Positions 1-9,894 of a DNA stretch of 41,825 nt are shown piece after piece. The notes beneath the pieces were generated by a model that did no database searches, was not told where the DNA came from, and saw nothing but the letters and a program-made list of their open reading frames with translations. The first letter of the stretch is position 1, and each line of letters opens with the position of its first letter. Source of the DNA: Acidaminococcus sp. (GTDB taxonomy: Bacteria > Bacillota > Negativicutes > Acidaminococcales > Acidaminococcaceae). The stretch is from the NCBI GenBank assembly GCA_019416065.1, contig DXYB01000015.1:1-41825 (forward strand). The letters are read 5' to 3'. A program made the translations under genes and the position numbers.

Positions 1-70
1 TATACCCAAGGGGAATCTCTAACCATATCCAACTAACAAAAAACTAACGCCGTCAAATTTTCTTCTCCCC

Positions 71-99
71 TTGCCTTTTATGTCCATTTACTATAAAAT
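71..99 (+). promoter_or_regulatory. candidate promoter for DUF1934-argS
   Basis: TTGCCT at 71-76 and TAAAAT at 94-99 are separated by 17 bp, a sigma-A-like arrangement. A second option is an extended -10, TGT-TATACT, at 128-136 without a clear -35. Either would serve the DUF1934 gene starting at 223 and argS. I see nothing else in bases 1-70. Confidence 0.4.
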
Positions 100-222
100 A
101 AACAAGAATGAAGCAGGATATGCTTTTTGTTATACTGAAAAATTCATGAGGGCTTGCTCCTTCGCCGCGCTGCTGGTGCTGGCTGCCGAGGGAGGGCCCT
201 CTACTCTTGTTACGGGGAGATT

Positions 223-669
223 ATGATACCGGTTAAGATCACGATGCACAGCACGCCCCAAGGGCAGGAGGATACCCGTCCTATTATGTTAGTTGCTTTC
301 GGACAGCTTGCGGAAAAAAATGGGACGACCTATGTGCGCTATGAGGAAAGCGCTGTAACAGGGATGGAAGGAACCCGTACCACGTTAAAATGGACAACGG
401 ATACGTTTACCATCATTCGTCATGGGCGCTATGAACACCGGCAAGAATACCGGCAAGGACAAAACAGCCAGTTTGCGTATAAAACGCCGTATTTTACCAT
501 TCCCATGCTGGCCTATACCCGTAAATTAACGATTTTGCAAGAATCTTCCCACTGGCAGGTGAATCTGTTGTATGATTTAACCATGGACGGTACCGCCAGT
601 GGCAGCATCCGATTGCGCATTGATATTGAGGAGGAAACAAGCAGTGGACATGAAAAAAGTATTGGCTGA
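223..669 (+). CDS. DUF1934 family (YwiB-like) protein
   Basis: The product is 148 residues, the usual length of DUF1934, a small calycin-like beta-barrel family found next to argS in many Firmicutes. Its biochemical role is unknown. The sequence is rich in alternating beta-strand patterns, with a run of Tyr, Phe and Thr strands around residues 55-115 and a typical YxxxMDG-like tract near the end. I chose the ATG at 223 because GGGGAG lies about 5 bases upstream; a longer reading from 154 adds 23 low-complexity residues with no ribosome site. Its 3' end overlaps the start of argS by about 26 bp, suggesting translational coupling. The family assignment comes from sequence pattern plus the argS neighbour; no function is claimed. 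Confidence 0.75.
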   Translation: MIPVKITMHSTPQGQEDTRPIMLVAFGQLAEKNGTTYVRYEESAVTGMEGTRTTLKWTTDTFTIIRHGRYEHRQEYRQGQNSQFAYKTPYFTIPMLAYTRKLTILQESSHWQVNLLYDLTMDGTASGSIRLRIDIEEETSSGHEKSIG

Positions 670-2308
670 TGCCGTGCAAGCGGCGGTACAAACAGCCATT
701 GGGCAGGGAAGTCTGCAGAAGCCGGCACAGCCGATTCCAGCGGTGACGCTGAGCGTGCCACCCCGTAAGGAGATGGGGGATTTTGCTACCAATTTTGCGA
801 TGCAGGCAGCCCGGGTGTTTCACTGTGCCCCTAAACAAATTGCAGATGCGGTGCAAGCAAACTTGCGCTGCCCCCAGGTGAAAAAAATAGAAGTGGCGGG
901 TCCTGGCTTTATGAACTTCTATTTAAAAGAAGACTGGCTGGCAGCCATGCTGCAAGGTATTCTGGATAAAGGCAGCGCCTATGGCAACCTGCCCATGCGA
1001 CAAGACGAAAAAATCCAGGTAGAATTTGTCAGTGCCAACCCTACTGGACCACTACATATTGGTCATGGACGGGGGGCCGCTGTAGGCAGCAGCCTGGCAA
1101 ATCTATTAAAAGCCGCGGGTTACCAGGTAGAACGGGAATACTATATCAATGACGCAGGCAACCAGATGCACAATTTGGCACTATCTGTGAATTACCGCTA
1201 CCTGGAGCTGTATGGGATTCAGACCACTTTCCCGGAAAATGGCTACCATGGAGCGGATATTATTGATACCGCTAAACGTATCCAGAAAAAGTATGGAGAA
1301 AAATTCCTCCATATGCCGGAAGAAGAGCGACTGGAACAATTTCAGACGATTGCCAAGGACGAAAAACTAGCAGCCTTAAAAGAGGACCTGGAAGCCTTTA
1401 ATTGCCATTTTGACGTTTGGTTCAGTGAACAGACCCTGCACGACTCCCACCAGATTGAAGCGGCGGTGGCAGCTCTGGCAGAAAAAAACTATATTTACGA
1501 GAAAAATGGAGCCAAATGGTTTAAATCCACGGCCTTTGGGGATGACAAGGACCGCGTGGTGGTACGGGATAATGGAATTTCCACCTATTTTGCGGCGGAT
1601 ATAGCCTATCACAAAAACAAGTTTGACAGGGGCTTTGATCGGGTCATCAACCTGTGGGGCGCTGACCATCACGGGTATATTCCCCGGGTGAAAGCGGCTT
1701 TAGCCGCTCTGGGCTATGATCCGGAGAAACTGGAAATCCTGATTCTGCAGATGGTGGCCTTGTACCGGGATGGACAACTGGTGAAATTATCCAAGCGTAC
1801 CGGAAAAACCATTACCTTAAATGAATTGATTGAAGAAGTGGGAACGGATGCAGCCCGGTATTTCTTTGTGATGCGGAGCATGGACAGCCAGTTGGACTTT
1901 GATTTGACACTGGCAACGCAGCATTCCAATGATAATCCGGTATATTATGTACAATATGCCCACGCCAGAATTTGCAGCATCCTGCGGCAGATGGAAGAAG
2001 CCCAGATTCCGCTTAAGGAGCATCCCGACCTTTCTTTATTGCAGGAAGCCGGGGAAGTCGAGCTCATTAAGAAATTGGGGGATTATGAAAACCTGATTGC
2101 CACGGCAGCCCAGGAGCGGGCGCCCCATAAGATTGCGCATTATGTATATGAGCTGGCAGGATTGTTCCATTCGTTTTATAATCAGTACAGGGTACTGGGC
2201 GTGGATCCTGCCTTGCAACAGGCAAGACTGGCATTGATTACAGCCGTGGGCACTACCTTGCGCCATGGTTTAACGATCCTGGGTGTAACCGCTCCGGATC
2301 ATATGTAA
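644..2308 (+). CDS. argS: arginyl-tRNA synthetase
   Basis: This class I aminoacyl-tRNA synthetase charges tRNA-Arg with arginine in the cytoplasm. It has an N-terminal Arg-tRNA synthetase (additional tRNA-binding) domain over roughly residues 1-90. The HIGH signature appears as PLHIGHGRG near residue 135 and a KMSKS variant, KLSKRTG, near residue 381. A C-terminal all-helical anticodon-binding (DALR) domain follows. The length of 554 residues is normal for the family. The start is taken as GTG 644 because GAGGAGG at 628-634 is 9 bases away; ATG 650 is a close alternative with a long 15-base spacing. It overlaps the DUF1934 gene, so the two are probably one transcript. pyrG follows after 29 bp in the same direction. 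Confidence 0.96.
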   Translation: MDMKKVLADAVQAAVQTAIGQGSLQKPAQPIPAVTLSVPPRKEMGDFATNFAMQAARVFHCAPKQIADAVQANLRCPQVKKIEVAGPGFMNFYLKEDWLAAMLQGILDKGSAYGNLPMRQDEKIQVEFVSANPTGPLHIGHGRGAAVGSSLANLLKAAGYQVEREYYINDAGNQMHNLALSVNYRYLELYGIQTTFPENGYHGADIIDTAKRIQKKYGEKFLHMPEEERLEQFQTIAKDEKLAALKEDLEAFNCHFDVWFSEQTLHDSHQIEAAVAALAEKNYIYEKNGAKWFKSTAFGDDKDRVVVRDNGISTYFAADIAYHKNKFDRGFDRVINLWGADHHGYIPRVKAALAALGYDPEKLEILILQMVALYRDGQLVKLSKRTGKTITLNELIEEVGTDAARYFFVMRSMDSQLDFDLTLATQHSNDNPVYYVQYAHARICSILRQMEEAQIPLKEHPDLSLLQEAGEVELIKKLGDYENLIATAAQERAPHKIAHYVYELAGLFHSFYNQYRVLGVDPALQQARLALITAVGTTLRHGLTILGVTAPDHM

Positions 2309-2337
2309 CAGACAAAAGCGGAAAAGGGAGGAAGAAG

Positions 2338-3969
2338 ATGACCAAGTATATTTTCGTAACGGGCGGTGTGGTATCGTCTCTGGGCAAGGGCATAACAGCC
2401 GCTTCTTTGGGGAGACTCCTAAAGAGCCGGGGGTACAAGGTAACCATCCAGAAATTTGATCCCTATATTAACATTGATCCGGGGACCATGAGCCCTTACC
2501 AGCACGGGGAAGTGTTTGTGACCGACGATGGGGCCGAAACAGATCTGGATCTGGGCCATTATGAACGGTTTATCGATATCAGTCTGACCCGCAGCTCGAA
2601 TGTGACCGCTGGCCGGATTTATCAGTCCGTTATCAATAAAGAACGCCGCGGGGATTATTTAGGGCGTACTGTACAGGTCATTCCTCATATTACCAATGAA
2701 ATAAAAGAACGGGTTTACCGGGTTGGCCGGGAAGAAAATGCAGATTTTGTCATTACGGAAATTGGCGGCACCGTAGGGGATATTGAATCCGAACCCTTTC
2801 TGGAAGCCATCCGCCAGGTGAAAAAGGATGTGGGCAAAAATGATGTGCTCTATATCCATGTAACGCTGGTTCCGTATATTACTGGAGCTGGGGAACTGAA
2901 AACCAAACCGACCCAGCATAGCGTAAAAGAACTGCGTGGCATTGGGATTACTCCGGATATCCTGGTTTGCCGCAGCGAAAAAGAAATCAGCAAGGAAATG
3001 CGGGAAAAGATCTCCATGTTCTGCGACGTGGATGTGGATGCGGTATTTCAATCCATCACGGCCCCCAGCATTTACGAAGTGCCCATGCTCCTGGAAGACC
3101 AGGGCATGGATCAGGTAGTACTGCGCAAACTGAATATGGAAGATAAACCCAAAGACATGGATGCATGGCATGCCATGGTTAAGAAAATCCTGGCGCCTCA
3201 CAGCCAGAAATCCACGATTGCTGTAGTAGGCAAGTACGTGGAGCTGCCGGATGCCTATATCAGTATCGTGGAAGCCTTGAAACATGCCAGCTATTTCCAT
3301 GATGCGGACGTGGATATTCAGTATATTAACGCCAGTACCTTGGAAGATCCCAAAGCAAACTACCAAGAAATCCTAAAAGGCGTGGATGGGATTTTAGTCC
3401 CCGGTGGGTTTGGTGATCGGGGCATTGAAGGTATGATTGATGCTATCCGCTACGCCCGGGAAAATAAGATTCCGTTCTTTGGGATCTGCCTGGGGATGCA
3501 GTGCGCCGTGATTGAATATGCCCGAGATGTGTGTGGCATGGAAAAGGCCAATTCCACGGAATTTGATGAAGCGACTCCCTATCCCGTTATTTATCTGATG
3601 CCGGAACAAATGAGCGTGGAAATTAAAGGCGGGACCATGCGGCTGGGGGCATATCCTTGCAAATTACTCCCCGATACCCAGGCTATGCAAGCCTATGACG
3701 CAGAACAGATCACTGAACGGCACCGTCATCGGTACGAAGTGAACAACGAATTGAAAGACACGCTATTTGCCAATGGTCTTGTTTTGGGCGGCACATTGCC
3801 CAATGGGAAACTGGTAGAAATCGTAGAACTGCCGCCGGAAGTGCATCCCTGGTTTGTGGGGGTACAGTTCCATCCGGAACTAAAATCCCGTCCTACGAAT
3901 CCCCATCCGCTGTTTAAGGCGTTTATTGCGGCTGCGCTGTCCTATCATAAGGAACACGGCAGCTGCTAA
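2338..3969 (+). CDS. pyrG: CTP synthase (glutamine-hydrolysing)
   Basis: It makes CTP from UTP, ATP and glutamine, the last step of de novo pyrimidine nucleotide synthesis. The N-terminal amidoligase domain begins with the hallmark KYIFVTGGVVSSLGKG and carries the P-loop-like GKG. The class I glutamine amidotransferase domain occupies about residues 295-535, with nucleophile Cys in GICLGMQ (about residue 384) and the His-Glu pair in QFHPELKSRP near residue 515. At 543 residues it is full length. GGGAGG lies upstream of the ATG. It is close enough to argS for co-transcription; no terminator is visible between them. Confidence 0.98.
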   Translation: MTKYIFVTGGVVSSLGKGITAASLGRLLKSRGYKVTIQKFDPYINIDPGTMSPYQHGEVFVTDDGAETDLDLGHYERFIDISLTRSSNVTAGRIYQSVINKERRGDYLGRTVQVIPHITNEIKERVYRVGREENADFVITEIGGTVGDIESEPFLEAIRQVKKDVGKNDVLYIHVTLVPYITGAGELKTKPTQHSVKELRGIGITPDILVCRSEKEISKEMREKISMFCDVDVDAVFQSITAPSIYEVPMLLEDQGMDQVVLRKLNMEDKPKDMDAWHAMVKKILAPHSQKSTIAVVGKYVELPDAYISIVEALKHASYFHDADVDIQYINASTLEDPKANYQEILKGVDGILVPGGFGDRGIEGMIDAIRYARENKIPFFGICLGMQCAVIEYARDVCGMEKANSTEFDEATPYPVIYLMPEQMSVEIKGGTMRLGAYPCKLLPDTQAMQAYDAEQITERHRHRYEVNNELKDTLFANGLVLGGTLPNGKLVEIVELPPEVHPWFVGVQFHPELKSRPTNPHPLFKAFIAAALSYHKEHGSC

Positions 3970-4032
3970 CCTTGTGGGTCTTTACGACAAGATGATTCTA
4001 TATGCCTTGTGCCGAAAAAAGGAGGACGTTGT

Positions 4033-4995
4033 ATGAACAGAGAATTATCCATGGAGTTTGTTCGGGTAACGGAAGCAGCGGCGATTGCCAGCGGCCATGG
4101 TGTGGGCCGGGGTGACAAAAACGAGATCGATCAACTGGCAGTGGATGCCATGCGGAAAACCTTTGATACCGTGCATATTAGCGGCACTGTGGTGATCGGC
4201 GAAGGGGAATTGGATGAAGCCCCTATGCTGTATATCGGGGAAAAGGTGGGCGCCGGTGGACCGGAAGTGGATATTGCGGTGGACCCGGTAGAAGGCACCA
4301 ACCTAGTAGCCAAAGGACAGAACGGGGCCATTGCCGTAATTGCCATTGCGCCCAAAGGCTGCCTTCTTCATGCGCCCGACATGTATATGGATAAAATTGC
4401 TGTAGGTCCTCGTGCCAAAGGATGCATCAATATTGATGATCCTATTCATGTAAACCTGGAACGGGTGGCTAAAGCCATGGAAAGAAGCGTTAGCGACTTG
4501 ACCGTGGTTTCCATGGACCGCCCTCGGCATAGACGGATTATTGAAGAAGTTCGGGCGGCTGGGGCCCGGATTCACCTTATTACAGATGGGGATGTGGATC
4601 CTATCGTGGAAGCGGGTGTGGAAGGATCCGGAATCCATATGTACATTGGCCGGGGCGGCGCACCAGAAGGCGTACTGGCGGCTGCTGGGTTAAAGTGCCT
4701 GGGGGGCGATATGCAAGCTCGCCTAGCTCCGGAAAACGAAGAAGAAACAGAGCGCTGCCGGAAAATGGGAATCAGTGATACCCGGCAGGTCCTGACCATT
4801 GATGATCTGGTCAAAGGGGACGACTGCATGTTTACGGCAACGGCCATTACGCCCTGCAATATGCTGCGGGGAGTGAATTATTTCGGTAATGGGGCCAGAA
4901 CCCATAGCTTGTCCATGCGGTATAAGACCGGAACGGTACGGTTTGTGGATACGATCCACAGCTACGACCGGACGAAAATCAATATCAAACTGTAA
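4033..4995 (+). CDS. glpX: class II fructose-1,6-bisphosphatase (GlpX)
   Basis: It hydrolyses fructose 1,6-bisphosphate to fructose 6-phosphate in gluconeogenesis and belongs to the lithium-sensitive, metal-dependent phosphatase fold. Visible motifs are GEGELDEAPMLYIGE (metal-binding Glu residues, about 50-65) and DPVEGTN (about 78-84). The downstream GGAPEGVLAAAGLKCLGG and TATAITP tracts are typical of GlpX. The length of 320 residues matches the family. I chose ATG 4033 because AAAGGAGG at about 4017-4024 is ideally spaced; a GTG at 4009 lies upstream of that site. The gene sits 63 bp after pyrG and is followed by a strong hairpin. Confidence 0.94.
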   Translation: MNRELSMEFVRVTEAAAIASGHGVGRGDKNEIDQLAVDAMRKTFDTVHISGTVVIGEGELDEAPMLYIGEKVGAGGPEVDIAVDPVEGTNLVAKGQNGAIAVIAIAPKGCLLHAPDMYMDKIAVGPRAKGCINIDDPIHVNLERVAKAMERSVSDLTVVSMDRPRHRRIIEEVRAAGARIHLITDGDVDPIVEAGVEGSGIHMYIGRGGAPEGVLAAAGLKCLGGDMQARLAPENEEETERCRKMGISDTRQVLTIDDLVKGDDCMFTATAITPCNMLRGVNYFGNGARTHSLSMRYKTGTVRFVDTIHSYDRTKINIKL

Positions 4996-5006
4996 TACAG
5001 GAAATC

Positions 5007-5043
5007 GGACACCGAAAACTGCTTTATGTAGTTTTCGGTGTCC
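5007..5043 (+). terminator. perfect 14-bp hairpin between glpX and mfd
   Basis: The arms at 5007-5020 and 5030-5043 are perfect reverse complements (GGACACCGAAAACT) around a 9-base loop. The 3' side continues with CCCTATAG, not a T-tract, so it is not a classical Rho-independent terminator. It may be a weak terminator, an RNA-processing site or a translational control element, because mfd begins only 15 bases after it. Confidence 0.55.
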
Positions 5044-5058
5044 CCCTATAGAAAAAAT

Positions 5059-8000
5059 ATGAAGAATGAATTAGCAACACTGCTGGAAAAAGAAAAAAAC
5101 TTACAGAAGGCCGCGTCACTCTGGAACGAGTCCCACGGTCCTTTTCTGCTGTCCGGACTTTTTTCCACGGTAAAGGCTGGCTTTTTGGCCGCTTTACAGG
5201 GCGCTACCGGGGCCGCAGAACCGTTAGTAATTTTAACGGCAAACCGGGAAGGGATCCGCACGCTGCGGCAGGAATTGGCCTATTTTTATCCAGACCTTGC
5301 CATGCGGGAATTATACCCTAAAAACCTGCTTCATGGCCAAATAGATACAAGAAACGAACAAATCCTGGCAGAACGAACCGCCGCTTTGGAAATGATCCGT
5401 AAAAAAGAACCAGGAATCATTTTTGTGACAGCAGAAGCAGCGATCCAGAAATATCCTGACCCAGATTCTCTCGTGCGAGAAAATATTACCCTGGAACAAG
5501 GCACTGTGCTGGAACAACCTCAAATCGTGGAAACTTTAGTAAAAGCAGGGTATGAGCGTACGGAACAAGTGGACACCATCGGCCAATTGGCCGTCCGGGG
5601 CGATATTCTGGATGTATTTCCCATCAATGGCAAGAACCCTGTGCGGGTGGAGTGGTTTGATAATACCATTGATGCCATTAAAGAATTTGATCTGGATTCC
5701 CAGCGGAGTATTACCAGTCGGCAGCAATTTTCTATTTTGCCCCTTACGGTGGAAAATGGTAAAACGGAGAGCTCCCTGTTTCAGTATTTTAAAGAAGAAC
5801 AACTGGTGGTATTGGATGAACCGGTTGCGTTTTTTGAAGAATGCAAGAAGTGTTTTGGGGATAACCGGGAATTTGCAGACCAGCTATTTACACAGGAAAA
5901 CGTGCTGGCAGACTGCAGCAAGGCCCATGTAGTGGTCATAAGTGACCTGGGACATCCTTTTTTCCAGGATGCGCCAAAGCTACATGTGCAGGTGCGGTCA
6001 CTGGCCCCCTATAATAAGAATACCGGCCTTTTGGAAAAAGATTTAAAAAGCTGGCTGCAACAGGGTGTCCATCCCCTGATCATGATGGGAACCAAAGAAA
6101 AAGCCGCAGGCCTTGCCGACAGCCTGAAAAACGCCGGGGTGGATATGGCCTATAGCCGGCAGCTTGTGGTACCGGAAAAAGGTGGCCTGGTGGTAGATGG
6201 CAGCCTCACCAAGGGATTTTTCTTTTGGGATGAGCCGTGGCTTTTGCTTACGGAAAGTGATATTTTCGGTATGGAAAAGCGCCGCCGGATCAAGCATAAA
6301 AAGGGCATGGGCCCGGCGCTCCATTATTTTTCTGATATTAAAGCAGGGGACTATGTGGTCCACGATGTACAGGGAATTGGCCGCTATATGGGGGTCGAAA
6401 CCATTGTCATTGATGGGGTGCATCGGGATTACCTTCAACTGCAATATGCCAACGGGGACAAACTCCATGTGCCGGTGGAACAGGTGGGTCTGCTGCATAA
6501 ATATGTAGGGAGCGAGGGCGTGGCCCCTAAGCTCTCTAATATGGGGCGCACTGATTGGCAGAAAGCCACCAAAAAGGCCCAGAAAGCCATTACCATCCTT
6601 GCCACGGAACTGCTAAGGCTCTATGCCCAGCGCAAGATTACCCAAGGGTATGCCTTTAGCCCGGATACGCCCCTGCAAAAGGAGTTTGAGGCTGCGTTTC
6701 CCTTTGAAGAGACGCCGGATCAGTTACAAGCCATTGCAGAAATCAAGGCCGATATGGAAAAACCCGTGCCCATGGAACGACTTTTGTGCGGGGATGTGGG
6801 CTATGGTAAAACCGAGGTGGCAATCCGGGCGGCCTTTAAGGCCGTGATGGATGGCAAGCAGGTGGCCGTTTTGGCACCAACCACGGTCCTTGCCCAGCAG
6901 CATTTGCTGACGTTTACCCAGCGGATGGGGGCCTTTGGGGTGCAGGTGGAAATGCTCAGCCGGTTCCGGACGTACAAGCAGCAAAAAGAGATCATGGAGA
7001 AAGTCTCCCAAGGGCAGATTGATGTATTGATCGGCACCCACCGAATCTTAAACCCCGATGTGGCTTTTCATGATTTGGGCCTTTTGATTATCGACGAAGA
7101 ACAGCGCTTTGGCGTAGCGCAAAAAGAACGGATCAAGCAGCGCAGTGCAGGGATTGATGTCCTTACCCTTTCGGCTACGCCCATTCCCCGTACATTGCAC
7201 CTGGCTCTTGTCAAAGGGCGGGATATGAGCATCATAGAATCCCCACCGGAGGACCGCCTGCCTGTAGAAACCTATGTGGCAGAATATGATGATGGCATGG
7301 TACGGGAGGCCCTGGAGCGGGAAATTCGCCGAGGCGGGCGGATTTATTATGTGCACAACCGGATTGAGGGGCTCTCCCGGATCGCAGCCCGTCTTCGGGA
7401 ATTGGTCCCTGGCATTACCATAGGTGTGGCCCACGGCCGTATGAGCGAAGACCAGCTGGAAGATGTGATGCTGGGATTTTTCCATGGGGATTTTGAGGTG
7501 CTGCTCTCTACCACGATTATTGAAAATGGCTTGGATGTCCCCCTGGCCAATACCATTATTATTGACGACACGGAAAATTTTGGCTTGTCCCAGCTCTACC
7601 AGATGCGGGGACGGGTGGGACGATCTTCCAGGCTGGCCTATGCCTACTTCCTTTACAAAAAGAATCGGGTCCTCAGCGAGGTTTCCCAAAAACGGCTCCA
7701 GGCGATTCGTGACTTTACGGAACTAGGGGCCGGGTTTAAGATTGCCATGCGGGATTTGGAAATCCGGGGAGCTGGCAATTTGTTAGGGGCCGAACAACAT
7801 GGACAAATCGCCGGTGTGGGGTTTGATTTGTATTGCCGGTTATTGGAAAGAACGATCAATGCCCTGCAGCATGGGGACAACCCGGAAGAAGTGGTGCAGG
7901 ATCCTTCCATTGAGATGAAGCTGGATGCCTATATTCCCAGCGACTATATTAATAACCCCCGCTATAAACTGGAAATTTACCAGCGCCTGGGAGATATGAA

Positions 8001-8331
8001 GTATGAAGACCGGGATGATTTCTTAGATGAGATCATTGATCGCTTTGGCACGCCGCCCCAGCAGGTGGTTAATCTGTGGCGGGTGGCGGCGCTACGGGAT
8101 ATTTGCCGCAAGCTTCGGATTACGGTACTATCAGTACGGGCGGGAGAAATACGGATAACCTTTGATCCTCACAGCAAAGCCAATCCGGAGGTTATCCAGG
8201 CGCTTGTCAGAGAATCCATACCCCGTGCTAATTTTGCCATGGTGCCCCAGCCCCAGTTTACTCTGAAAACCAAGGGGATGGAGGAAGAGCCACTGGCCTG
8301 GCTGGAAAAGAATCTGCCACGCATGCTATAA
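5059..8331 (+). CDS. mfd: transcription-repair coupling factor
   Basis: Mfd is an ATP-driven DNA translocase that removes RNA polymerase stalled at lesions and recruits UvrA. From the N-terminus there is a UvrB-like region (about 1-440), then the RNA polymerase interaction domain starting near DYVVHDVQGIGRY. The helicase core has Walker A GDVGYGKTE (about residue 577), the DEEQRFG box (about 678) and the helicase VI motif QMRGRVGRS. The C-terminal TRCF domain follows. At 1090 residues it is standard. Start choice is uncertain: ATG 5059 has no Shine-Dalgarno match, and the alternative GTG 5038 lies inside the upstream hairpin. Downstream is the SpoVB-like gene, matching the Firmicute mfd-spoVB neighbourhood. 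Confidence 0.96.
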   Translation: MKNELATLLEKEKNLQKAASLWNESHGPFLLSGLFSTVKAGFLAALQGATGAAEPLVILTANREGIRTLRQELAYFYPDLAMRELYPKNLLHGQIDTRNEQILAERTAALEMIRKKEPGIIFVTAEAAIQKYPDPDSLVRENITLEQGTVLEQPQIVETLVKAGYERTEQVDTIGQLAVRGDILDVFPINGKNPVRVEWFDNTIDAIKEFDLDSQRSITSRQQFSILPLTVENGKTESSLFQYFKEEQLVVLDEPVAFFEECKKCFGDNREFADQLFTQENVLADCSKAHVVVISDLGHPFFQDAPKLHVQVRSLAPYNKNTGLLEKDLKSWLQQGVHPLIMMGTKEKAAGLADSLKNAGVDMAYSRQLVVPEKGGLVVDGSLTKGFFFWDEPWLLLTESDIFGMEKRRRIKHKKGMGPALHYFSDIKAGDYVVHDVQGIGRYMGVETIVIDGVHRDYLQLQYANGDKLHVPVEQVGLLHKYVGSEGVAPKLSNMGRTDWQKATKKAQKAITILATELLRLYAQRKITQGYAFSPDTPLQKEFEAAFPFEETPDQLQAIAEIKADMEKPVPMERLLCGDVGYGKTEVAIRAAFKAVMDGKQVAVLAPTTVLAQQHLLTFTQRMGAFGVQVEMLSRFRTYKQQKEIMEKVSQGQIDVLIGTHRILNPDVAFHDLGLLIIDEEQRFGVAQKERIKQRSAGIDVLTLSATPIPRTLHLALVKGRDMSIIESPPEDRLPVETYVAEYDDGMVREALEREIRRGGRIYYVHNRIEGLSRIAARLRELVPGITIGVAHGRMSEDQLEDVMLGFFHGDFEVLLSTTIIENGLDVPLANTIIIDDTENFGLSQLYQMRGRVGRSSRLAYAYFLYKKNRVLSEVSQKRLQAIRDFTELGAGFKIAMRDLEIRGAGNLLGAEQHGQIAGVGFDLYCRLLERTINALQHGDNPEEVVQDPSIEMKLDAYIPSDYINNPRYKLEIYQRLGDMKYEDRDDFLDEIIDRFGTPPQQVVNLWRVAALRDICRKLRITVLSVRAGEIRITFDPHSKANPEVIQALVRESIPRANFAMVPQPQFTLKTKGMEEEPLAWLEKNLPRML

Positions 8332-8370
8332 TGACGCTAGAAACCCTGTAAAAGAAAGGAATACCCCACT

Positions 8371-9894
8371 ATGGCAGACCGCTTTATGAAAGGTACATTG
8401 ATCCTTACTGCCGCCGGGCTATTGGTGAAAATCCTGGGCAGCGTGAACCGGATTCTTTTGTCCCGCCTTTTAGGCGGGGAGGGAATCGGGCTGTACCAGA
8501 TTGCCTATCCTTTTTACCTCATGCTGGTAGCGCTTTCCAGCGCCGGAGTTCCAGCAGCCATGAGCATTCTAATTGCCCAGAAAGTGGCACAAAAAGATTT
8601 TTGGGGTGCGCGGCGCACAATGGAACTTTGCGGCGGGCTAATGGCGTTTGTGGGCGTTCTCTTTGCCGCCTTGGCCTGGGGCTTGATTCCCGTACTAATT
8701 TCCCATGGCTGGGTAAAAGACGGACGGGCAGGATACGCCATGCTGGCCCTTGTGCCGGCAGTGGGGTTATCCATTCCCCTTGCTTGTTTCCGAGGATATT
8801 TCCAGGGCTTTCAGGAGATGACACCGACGGCGGTTTCCCAGATCGGGGAGCAGTTTACCCGAGTGATGGTCATGGTGCTGCTTGCCTATGCCCTTTTGCC
8901 ACAGGGACTATCCAAAGCAGCCGCAGGGGCCGCTTTTGGCAGCGTGCCGGGAGCGTTAGTGGGGATTTTGCTGCTCCTTTGGTTTTATCAGCGTCAAAAA
9001 AAAAGGTATCCGGATAGTCCTTCCAACATGTTTCCCCAGCCCACTTTCGGAGAAACGGCAAAAAGGCTGCTCTCCCTAGCGCTTCCTGTAACGTGTGCCA
9101 ATTTGATGGTGCCCATTGTGAGCGTGATTGAAATCCTTTTGGTGCCGGAGCGGCTATTGGTTGCTGGTTTTACGGTAGCGGCCTCCACCCGGGCACTAGG
9201 CTATCTATCAGGGATGGCCTTACCGCTAGTGAATATGGGCACCATTCCCACCAATTCCTTGGCGCTTTCCACGGTACCGGCCCTTTCAGAAGCAAAGGCC
9301 TTGGGGGATATGAATGCCCTAGAAAATAAAACAAAGCGGGCGTTTCGCTTTTTCTTGCTGCTCAACCTGCCGGCCGCCGTGGGCGTATATCTTTTAGGGA
9401 CACCCATTGCCCAGGTGCTGTATGGAACGGTGCATGCAGGGCCTGTAATTACAGCACTAGCGCCAGCCATTTTATTCCTGGGCCTGCACCAGGTCACTAC
9501 CGCCATGCTCCAGGGCCTGGGACATACCAAAATTCCTATGGCAAACATGTTCCTAAGCCTTTTGGTCAAGATCGCCGTGCTGTGGGTTTTGGTAGCAAAT
9601 CCTGCGTATCATATCCTAGGCGCTGCCTGGGCAACGAATATCAATCTTGCTATAGCAGGCATTTTAAATCTCTTTTTTCTGGCAAGAAAAGAGCATTTGG
9701 CACTTCCCTGGAAAAGTTTGCTGCGGATTGCCTTAGCTTCTTTTTGTATGGCACTTGTTATAAAGACCATACAACCTTTTGTGTTCTGGGGCCCCCTGTT
9801 GCAATTGCCGTTTTTAGTACTTTTGGGGATGCTGGTCTATGGTTTTTGCCTATTTTTAACGGGAGAAGTGCGAGGGAAAAGGCTAGGAAAATAA
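8371..9894 (+). CDS. SpoVB/MurJ-like polysaccharide flippase (MOP superfamily)
   Basis: This 507-residue integral membrane protein has about 14 hydrophobic segments. It begins with an amphipathic start followed by GTLILTAAGLLVKILGSVNR, a pattern typical of the SpoVB / polysaccharide-biosynthesis branch of the MATE-like MOP superfamily. Members move lipid-linked sugar precursors such as lipid II across the inner membrane; SpoVB acts in spore cortex formation in Bacillus. Its place just after mfd and before hup is the classic spoVB position. AAGAAAGGA lies 10 bases upstream of the ATG. In a non-sporulating diderm it could serve ordinary cell wall or envelope synthesis. Substrate is not readable from sequence. 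Confidence 0.85.
   Translation: MADRFMKGTLILTAAGLLVKILGSVNRILLSRLLGGEGIGLYQIAYPFYLMLVALSSAGVPAAMSILIAQKVAQKDFWGARRTMELCGGLMAFVGVLFAALAWGLIPVLISHGWVKDGRAGYAMLALVPAVGLSIPLACFRGYFQGFQEMTPTAVSQIGEQFTRVMVMVLLAYALLPQGLSKAAAGAAFGSVPGALVGILLLLWFYQRQKKRYPDSPSNMFPQPTFGETAKRLLSLALPVTCANLMVPIVSVIEILLVPERLLVAGFTVAASTRALGYLSGMALPLVNMGTIPTNSLALSTVPALSEAKALGDMNALENKTKRAFRFFLLLNLPAAVGVYLLGTPIAQVLYGTVHAGPVITALAPAILFLGLHQVTTAMLQGLGHTKIPMANMFLSLLVKIAVLWVLVANPAYHILGAAWATNINLAIAGILNLFFLARKEHLALPWKSLLRIALASFCMALVIKTIQPFVFWGPLLQLPFLVLLGMLVYGFCLFLTGEVRGKRLGK

Noticed and set aside
154..222. 23-residue N-terminal extension of the DUF1934 protein
   Set aside because: No ribosome site, low-complexity Arg/Gly/Ala content, and a well-placed GGGGAG for ATG 223.
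2659..3366. 235-residue minus-strand frame opposite pyrG
   Set aside because: His/Phe/Asn-rich shadow of a conserved gene with no ribosome site or family resemblance.
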